Source: Bacillota bacterium (GTDB lineage Bacteria; Bacillota; Clostridia; Oscillospirales; Ruminococcaceae). Taken from it: 64,000 nt of DNA. The position numbers and the translations under genes were made by a program. Numbering within the stretch: position 1 is the stretch's first letter; each line of letters opens with the position of its first letter. Location of the stretch: assembly GCA_023388515.1 (NCBI GenBank), contig JAEWGD010000006.1, positions 1 through 64,000 of the forward strand, in the 5' to 3' direction. Below, piece by piece: positions 59,901 to 64,000 of the stretch. The notes beneath the pieces were generated by a model. The model ran no database searches and was not told where the DNA came from. It worked only from the letters and a program-made list of their open reading frames with translations.

Positions 59901-60411
59901 AGACAAAAAGTATGAAGATAACACTAATGTATCTTTTTTATGCACTGTTGTGGGCATGAAAACTCACATTACAAGAAGTGGTGCTAAAATGTGCTTTATG
60001 ACAGTTGAAGATGTAGCTGGCTCGCTTGATTGCGTTGTTTTTCCGAATACATTTGAAATGTGTAAGAGCAAGCTTGAAAAGGATACGGTACTTTATATTT
60101 CTGGGAAAATATCAATAAAAGAGGATTCAGTAGGTATAATAGCCGATAATATTTTTGATGAAAAAGAATTTAATGATATGGTATTGCGAAAAAGATTATG
60201 TATAAAGTTGCAGAGTTCAAATGAGAATATTATACAGAGAGTAACAGAGCTTTCTAAGGACTATTTGGGTTCAAATCTTCTATGTTTTTATCTGGTTGAT
60301 TTAAAAAAATATTGTACAACAAAAAGTAAAATCCTTATCAATATTAATAATGATTATTATACAAAATTAACAGAAATTGTTGAATGTGATGATATTGGTT
60401 TGATTAATTGA
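56953..60411 (+). CDS. dnaE: DNA polymerase III alpha subunit, DnaE
   Basis: 1152 residues. The N-terminal PHP domain starts VHLHVHSEYSLLDGA. The palm has GPGRGSGAGSLCAY near residue 355 and the catalytic PDFDIDF near 395. The fingers and tandem helix-hairpin-helix follow, and an OB fold near the C-terminus (SFLCTVVGMKTHITRSGAKM). In Firmicutes DnaE works beside PolC in lagging-strand synthesis. It follows whiA by 30 bases. An unusual GAG-ATA stretch before the ATG gives a moderate site. Confidence 0.96.
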   Translation: MGEFVHLHVHSEYSLLDGACRIKQLVKRAKELGQNAVAMTDHGCMYGAVEFYNEAKKDGIKPIIGCEVYVAPRTRHDKVHKVDNSPYHLVLLCEDNEGYENLIKLVSIGYIEGFYNKPRVDIELLRKHSKGLICLSACLAGEVARKLVNNDYDGAKKTALLYNEIFGDGNYFLEVQNHGITEQIKILPMLYKLSQETGIALVATNDAHYISKEDAKMQKVLLSIQTNTTILEPNGMGFETDNFYIKSYDEMAKLFVNVPSALDNTVKIAERCNVEFEFGVIKLPKFEIQDIDDNVDYFRKLCYEGLYNFYGNNPSQMIIDRMEYELSTIIKMGYVDYFLIVWDFVKYAKDNDIPVGPGRGSGAGSLCAYCTGITGIDPIKYNLIFERFLNPERISMPDFDIDFCIEGRQRVIDYVVKRYGSDRVAQIVTFGTMAARGAIRDVGRAMGAPYQLCDKIAKMIPNEMNITIEKALKRNDELLSVYNSDKVVHELVDMAKKVEGMPRHTSVHAAGVVIASSSVSDFVPLSRNDDSIVTQYEMTVLESLGMLKMDFLGLRNLTVIRDCEESIRINQPKFDIKNIAIDDKEVFEMLAKGKTAGVFQFESAGMRQVLTRLVPENIEDLIAVISLYRPGPMESIPKYIRNRHNPLKVTYKHSLLKNILDVTYGCIVYQEQVMEICRTLAGYSYGRADLVRRAMSKKKHDVMDKERNSFIHGEVNADGTVNCVGAMKNGVSEAVANDIFNEMSSFASYAFNKSHAAAYAYLSYQTAFLKCHYFNEYMAALMTSVLSNTSKLMEYIEECEINGIKILRPDINESCEAFTISKKGIHFGLLAIKNLGKATIQNIIAERDNNGKYVSLQNFCERMSETDINKRSLESLIKAGAFDGLGLNRRQMLDNHEVMLNSILDQSKQQVEGQMDLFGNEVEKERFSIKFADVEEYPLKHMLKMEKDTIGMYVSGHPLSQYSLYSKLLRLDTIQNIINENFTDKKYEDNTNVSFLCTVVGMKTHITRSGAKMCFMTVEDVAGSLDCVVFPNTFEMCKSKLEKDTVLYISGKISIKEDSVGIIADNIFDEKEFNDMVLRKRLCIKLQSSNENIIQRVTELSKDYLGSNLLCFYLVDLKKYCTTKSKILININNDYYTKLTEIVECDDIGLIN

Positions 60412-60463
60412 GGAAATAAGTTAATTATATTTGATGGATTATAAAAATAATTCATATCTATAC

Positions 60464-60491
60464 TTGACAAAATTCTTAAATGTAGTAAAAT
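60464..60491 (+). promoter_or_regulatory. Promoter of pfkA
   Basis: TTGACA (60464-60469) and TAAAAT (60486-60491) with a 16-base spacer. A TATAAT at 60491-60496 is also present but would give a 21-base spacer. Confidence 0.6.
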
Positions 60492-60549
60492 ATAATAGAG
60501 AATTATAACTAATTTATTTATATATTACGCTGGAAAGGCAGGAAAAATA

Positions 60550-61512
60550 ATGGCAAAAAAAATAGGAATATTAACAAGTGGTGGAGATGCACCTGGTATG
60601 AATGCAGCTGTTCGTGCAGTAACAAGAGCAGCGATAAGAAAGGGTATTCAGGTTTTTGGTATCCGTAGGGGCTATAATGGCCTTATTAATGGTGATGTTT
60701 TTGAGATGAATGAACGCAGTGTGTCTGATATTATTCAAAGGGGAGGCACTGTTCTTTATACAGCTAGATGCCCTGAATTCAGAACTGAAGAGGGAATGCA
60801 GACAGCAAAGAAAAATTGTATAGAATTAGGACTTGATGGTATTGTTGTAATCGGTGGTGACGGCTCATTCAGGGGTGCTGCTGATTTATCAGAAAGAGGG
60901 ATTCCTTGTGTTGCATTACCTGGAACAATTGATAATGATATTTCTTGTACTGAATATACTATTGGATATGATACAGCAATGAATACAGTTGTTGACATGG
61001 TAGATAAGATTAGAGATACAGCACAGTCACATGACCGTTGTAGCGTTGTTGAGGTTATGGGAAGGAATGCTGGATATATTGCAGTTAATACTGGAATTGC
61101 TTGTGGTGCTACTGAAATTATCACACAGGAAACTGGTTATAGCTTGGATGATATTGCTAAGAAAATGCTTGAATCTAGAAAAACAGGCAAACAGCATTTT
61201 ATTATAATTGTTGCAGAAGGCGTTGGACATTCTGATGAAATAGCGTCAGTACTTGAGGAAAAGACTGGGATTGAGTCAAGAGCAACTATTTTAGGTCATG
61301 TTCAGCGTGGTGGCTCACCAACAGTAAGGGATAGAGTTTATGCCAGCCAATTTGGGTACTATGCTGTTGAACTTTTAGAAAAAGGATTAGGCAACAAGGT
61401 AGTTGGAATGAAGGATAATAAAATTGTTGATTTTGATATTCAAGAAGCACTTTCCATGAAAAAGCCATTTGAAGATGAGCTTTATAAGATAGCAAAGGAA
61501 CTTGCTTTTTAA
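60550..61512 (+). CDS. pfkA: ATP-dependent 6-phosphofructokinase
   Basis: 320 residues. Family motifs: LTSGGDAPGMNAAVRAV at residues 8-24, VVIGGDGSFRGA near 100, PGTIDNDI near 125, and HVQRGGSPTVRDR near 250. Glycolysis, committed step. The Gly in GGDG at 104 matches ATP rather than PPi use. GGCAGG precedes the ATG. It is directly upstream of the THF riboswitch and folT. Confidence 0.95.
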   Translation: MAKKIGILTSGGDAPGMNAAVRAVTRAAIRKGIQVFGIRRGYNGLINGDVFEMNERSVSDIIQRGGTVLYTARCPEFRTEEGMQTAKKNCIELGLDGIVVIGGDGSFRGAADLSERGIPCVALPGTIDNDISCTEYTIGYDTAMNTVVDMVDKIRDTAQSHDRCSVVEVMGRNAGYIAVNTGIACGATEIITQETGYSLDDIAKKMLESRKTGKQHFIIIVAEGVGHSDEIASVLEEKTGIESRATILGHVQRGGSPTVRDRVYASQFGYYAVELLEKGLGNKVVGMKDNKIVDFDIQEALSMKKPFEDELYKIAKELAF

Positions 61513-61551
61513 TATAAGACAATTGCAAACTATACAGAAAATTGAATATTT

Positions 61552-61656
61552 GCAATCAGAGTAGGGGATTGTGCGTAAAGTGTCAGACAGACGGGGAGTT
61601 GCTGTTTGAACGAAAAGCTTGGGCTTGCGGTACAGTTCTCGCATCCCGCTGAATGC
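61552..61656 (+). promoter_or_regulatory. THF (tetrahydrofolate) riboswitch
   Basis: P1 is closed by GCAATCAG (61552-61559) with CTGAATGC (61649-61656), one mismatch. P2 pairs GATTGT with ACAGTT, P3 is a perfect CAGACAG/CTGTTTG hairpin whose loop starts ACGGGGAGTTG. The conserved stretches AGAGTAG, GCGTAAAGTGT, GAACGAAAAGC, TTGCGGT and GCATCCCGCT agree with the class I THF riboswitch known from Eubacterium siraeum. It stands before the folate transporter gene folT. Downstream the ribosome site is controlled, see the separate finding. Confidence 0.9.
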
Positions 61657-61763
61657 ATAAAAGGAGCCTTTCATAAACCTCCATTTGTGCAACAGCGTGC
61701 ATTTATGCTTTAGTGTAGATGCTGGCGATATTGGTAGACACAAATTTAAAAGGAGTGGTTAAC
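61654..61763 (+). promoter_or_regulatory. Expression platform between the THF riboswitch and folT
   Basis: GCATAAA (61654-61660) can pair with TTTATGC (61702-61708). Within this, CATAAA and TTTGTG flank CCTCC, which is complementary to the GGAG of a ribosome site. ATTTGTG (61683-61689) can also pair with CACAAAT (61739-61746) just before the AAAAGGAG of folT. Alternative forms that free or hide the ribosome site are thus possible. Confidence 0.45.
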
Positions 61764-61764
61764 T

Positions 61765-62364
61765 ATGAAAGGCTTTTATAGTCTATTTTCTGACTCTGCA
61801 CAAGAGTTGAAAAGCATAAGAACACTGACAGTAACAGGTATGATGATGGCATTAGCGTTGGTCTTGAGGAGTCTTGCGATTCAGGTAACGCCTGATATAA
61901 GGATTTCATTTGCTTTCCTACCGATTATTGTTATAGCAATGCTTTATGGACCTGTTGTAGGGGGAATGTCAAGCGTTGCGGTTGACTTTTTAGGATATAT
62001 AATCAGCGATGCGAAGATAAGGGAGTATTCCTTGTTACTGGCTTGTGTGCATATTATCGCTGGTATAATTTATGGCTTGTTTTTATATCGCAAGGAAATA
62101 AATTTTAAAAGGATTATTTTTTCAAGGGTTGTTGTTGTTTTTATTTGTGATTTTATCTTAACATCTGTAATTATCTATCTGCAATATGTAAATAAGAATT
62201 TTAACTTTGGAAGTGTTTCAGATTTACATGATTTTGGCATATGGTTAGTTCCAAGATTAATAAAATCTGTTGCACAGTTGCCGTTAGATATTATATTAAT
62301 ATCTGTTATAATACCAAATATTATACAGGCATATAAAAAGGTTCGTGGACATTATATAGGATAA
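61765..62364 (+). CDS. folT: Folate ECF transporter, S component
   Basis: 199 residues with six membrane helices. The N-terminus SIRTLTVTGMMMALALVLRS, then DIRISFAFLPIIVIAMLYGP, fits FolT of the energy-coupling-factor family. It binds folate and uses a shared ATPase module encoded elsewhere. AAAAGGAG lies 8 bases before the ATG. The THF riboswitch upstream strongly supports the folate assignment over other S components. Confidence 0.9.
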   Translation: MKGFYSLFSDSAQELKSIRTLTVTGMMMALALVLRSLAIQVTPDIRISFAFLPIIVIAMLYGPVVGGMSSVAVDFLGYIISDAKIREYSLLLACVHIIAGIIYGLFLYRKEINFKRIIFSRVVVVFICDFILTSVIIYLQYVNKNFNFGSVSDLHDFGIWLVPRLIKSVAQLPLDIILISVIIPNIIQAYKKVRGHYIG

Positions 62365-62381
62365 AATAATTGAAAAATTGC

Positions 62382-62410
62382 TTGCTATATTGTGCAGATT
62401 GCTGTATAAT
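62382..62410 (+). promoter_or_regulatory. Promoter of proC
   Basis: TTGCTA (62382-62387) and TATAAT (62405-62410) with a 17-base spacer, 36 bases before the ATG. Confidence 0.65.
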
Positions 62411-62445
62411 ATAGTGAGCAATATTTTTTTGAAAGGTCTGATTAA

Positions 62446-63246
62446 ATGGTTAATGTAGGATTTATTGGCGTTGGAAATATGGGAATAGCAATAATGGAAG
62501 GTATTAGAAATAGTGGGATTGCTGATGATGTAAAACTATTTGCAACTGATACTGATACACAAAAGCTTGAATCGTTAAAAAAAATAGATATAACAGTGTG
62601 TAGCAATGCAAAGGAACTTGTGAAATCTTGTAAGTATGTTATACTTGCAGTAAAGCCACAGGTTTTTGATATTGTGCTTGAGGATGTTTCTGATGTAGTT
62701 GATGAGGATACAGTGCTTGTTTCTATTGCTGCTGGTATTACGGGTGAACAAATTAAAGCTGAAACAAAACCGAATACAAAAGTTGTGCTTGTAATGCCGA
62801 ACACGCCTCTTTTATTGGGTGAGGGTTCAACTGCATTAGCAAAAATTGAGCCAACATCTAAAGAGGAATTTGAGTTTGTTTGCAGTATTTTCAAGGCTTG
62901 TGGGGAGATTGCTATACTTCCTAAGGAAAAGATGAAGGAAGTAATTGCATTAAATGGAAGTAGCCCTGCTTTTATATATCTGTTTGCAAAAGGCTTTATT
63001 GAGTATGCAAAAGAAGTGGGCATTTGTGAGGAGTCTGCTAAGGCTTTGTTCACACAATCTCTTATAGGCTCTGCTAAGATGATTATGGAAAGTGGCGACG
63101 AAATTGACGAGCTTATAAAAAAAGTTTCATCACCAGGAGGAACAACAATTGCAGGACTTGATAGGCTTTATGAGGGGAAATTAGTGGATACAGTAAAAAA
63201 TGCTTGTGAAAGCTGTACAAAGCGAGCATATGAGTTATCGAAATAA
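62446..63246 (+). CDS. proC: Pyrroline-5-carboxylate reductase
   Basis: 266 residues. The Rossmann NAD(P) loop is GFIGVGNMGIAIMEG at residues 4-18. The family signature near the C-terminus is SPGGTTIAGLDRL near 228, with GSSPAFIYLFAKG near 165. It makes proline. GAAAGG precedes the ATG. proA/proB are not here. Confidence 0.94.
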   Translation: MVNVGFIGVGNMGIAIMEGIRNSGIADDVKLFATDTDTQKLESLKKIDITVCSNAKELVKSCKYVILAVKPQVFDIVLEDVSDVVDEDTVLVSIAAGITGEQIKAETKPNTKVVLVMPNTPLLLGEGSTALAKIEPTSKEEFEFVCSIFKACGEIAILPKEKMKEVIALNGSSPAFIYLFAKGFIEYAKEVGICEESAKALFTQSLIGSAKMIMESGDEIDELIKKVSSPGGTTIAGLDRLYEGKLVDTVKNACESCTKRAYELSK

Positions 63247-63325
63247 TAGTCTAAAATCTGGATAATCAGCATATCCTTTATAAAAAAGCGTGTGATGAGT
63301 AACGCAAAAGTAAAGGATGATAGAT

Positions 63326-63949
63326 ATGAAAAGATTTAAAAGGACAAGTCAACTTGAAACGATTGAACAGCCGAGCAATAAAAAAGTCAGTATAATGTTG
63401 TTATTTGGCCTTGTTGTGTTGGGTGTTATTATTGGTACGATTACCTTTTGCACGATTCCTGATAATAAACTACTGATGAATGGGTTGCTTAATCATGGTT
63501 TTATAAAAAATAATACAGACCAAACTGTATTAGAAAACTTCATCAATGCATTTAGAAACACAAGCTTTTTGATAATTATACTGTTTATATTGGGGTTTGG
63601 AGCAGTTTCACAACCGATTGAGGCGTTTGTTTTATTTTACAGGGGTATTGCATTAGGAATTTCTGTATCATTTACATATTTTCACTACGGGTTTAAGGGC
63701 TTTTTAGTAGCATTGCTTATAATTTTACCACATGCTGTTGTTAGTTCAGTTATACTTATACTAGCGACTAGAGAAGCGATTAAGTCATCGAATACGTTTG
63801 CGGGTTTTGCATTTGTTGGGAAAAATAACGAAAAACCTAATCCACAAATTAAAATATATTTTATAAAGTTTTTAGTTTTATTAGCATTATTGTTAGCTTC
63901 ATCAGTTCTTGACAGCTTGTTGTCGGGAGTTTTTCAAAGGTTTATGTAG
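63326..63949 (+). CDS. spoIIM: Stage II sporulation protein M
   Basis: About 207 residues with five membrane helices. The N-terminal positive stretch, the first helix near 25-45, and the conserved FINAFRNTSFLIIILFILGF and HGFKG-type loop (FHYGFKGFLVALLIILPHA) match SpoIIM, part of the complex with SpoIID and SpoIIP that thins peptidoglycan during engulfment. The ATG at 63326 has AAAGGATG upstream; an ATG three codons earlier is possible. With sigK it marks the organism as a spore former. Confidence 0.88.
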   Translation: MKRFKRTSQLETIEQPSNKKVSIMLLFGLVVLGVIIGTITFCTIPDNKLLMNGLLNHGFIKNNTDQTVLENFINAFRNTSFLIIILFILGFGAVSQPIEAFVLFYRGIALGISVSFTYFHYGFKGFLVALLIILPHAVVSSVILILATREAIKSSNTFAGFAFVGKNNEKPNPQIKIYFIKFLVLLALLLASSVLDSLLSGVFQRFM

Positions 63950-63976
63950 TTTAAAAAGATTTAAGGAGTGTAAAAT

Positions 63977-64000
63977 TTGGCTGGTTTTTTTGGATTGTTT
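63977..64000 (+). CDS. Start of a further gene (cut by the window edge)
   Basis: A TTG at 63977 with AAGGAG 8 bases upstream opens AGFFGLF before the window ends. The fragment is too short to identify. Confidence 0.45.

Overview
The window looks like a chromosomal stretch of an AT-rich, spore-forming member of the Clostridia (Firmicutes). Support: an intact sigma-K gene with its hydrophobic pro-sequence, spoIIM, the hprK/rapZ/whiA regulatory group, the Firmicutes-style rplU-prp-rpmA locus in which L27 carries a cleavable leader, leader RNAs before rplU and rplM, strong AAGGAG/GGAGG ribosome sites, and frequent GTG/TTG starts. THF and preQ1-I riboswitches fit gut Clostridia of the Ruminococcus/Eubacterium kind, but genus cannot be fixed from this sequence alone.

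Layout. 1-5,800: the 5' end of a transposase at the left edge, sigK, a three-gene set (HAD phosphatase, XRE-cupin regulator, acyl-CoA synthetase), a decayed patch (Rhs-like fragment, IS1-type end), deoC and an IS110 remnant. 5,800-11,900: a complete ribose operon in the order rbsR-K-D-A-C-B, with palindromic operator candidates at and upstream of its promoter. 12,000-20,000: an IS1 fragment, a PP2C phosphatase, tRNA-Thr(CGT), a DUF898-like membrane protein, sbcC without sbcD, a CPBP protease and an Lnt-type apolipoprotein N-acyltransferase. 20,000-31,300: a family-2 glycosyltransferase, preQ1-I riboswitch plus queT, a WG-repeat protein, then the purine genes purE-C-F-M-N, an IMP cyclohydrolase of PurO type, a stand-alone AICAR transformylase and purD, with two small membrane proteins of unknown role. 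31,300-39,700: uvrC, rsmD, coaD, a coiled-coil protein, rplU-prp-rpmA, obgE, mrnC, the YebC gene, rplM-rpsI.

39,700-46,400: a decayed IS1-family element, then two unrelated ABC exporters facing each other across one long bidirectional terminator. 46,500-52,200: an SCP2-domain protein, a divergent PRPP synthetase, a DUF5131 three-cysteine protein, an ACT-domain protein, a zinc-ribbon protein, a 32-residue membrane peptide and cardiolipin synthase. 52,300-64,000: hprK, a PHP hydrolase, murB, rapZ, whiA, dnaE, pfkA, a THF riboswitch with folT, proC, spoIIM and the first codons of one more gene.

The parts connect. Ribose import and RbsK feed ribose-5-phosphate, DeoC links deoxyribose-5-phosphate to glycolysis, Prs makes PRPP, and the purine genes use it. 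PurN and the AICAR transformylase depend on 10-formyl-THF, which folT under the THF riboswitch helps supply; queT salvages a deazapurine. HprK, RapZ, WhiA and PfkA tie carbon status to envelope growth and division. The least explained signals are two possible pseudoknot RNAs directly upstream of ribosome binding sites: one before the AICAR transformylase gene (27,946-28,003) and one before hprK (52,382-52,470). Both were found by reading for complementary arms, not by folding software.
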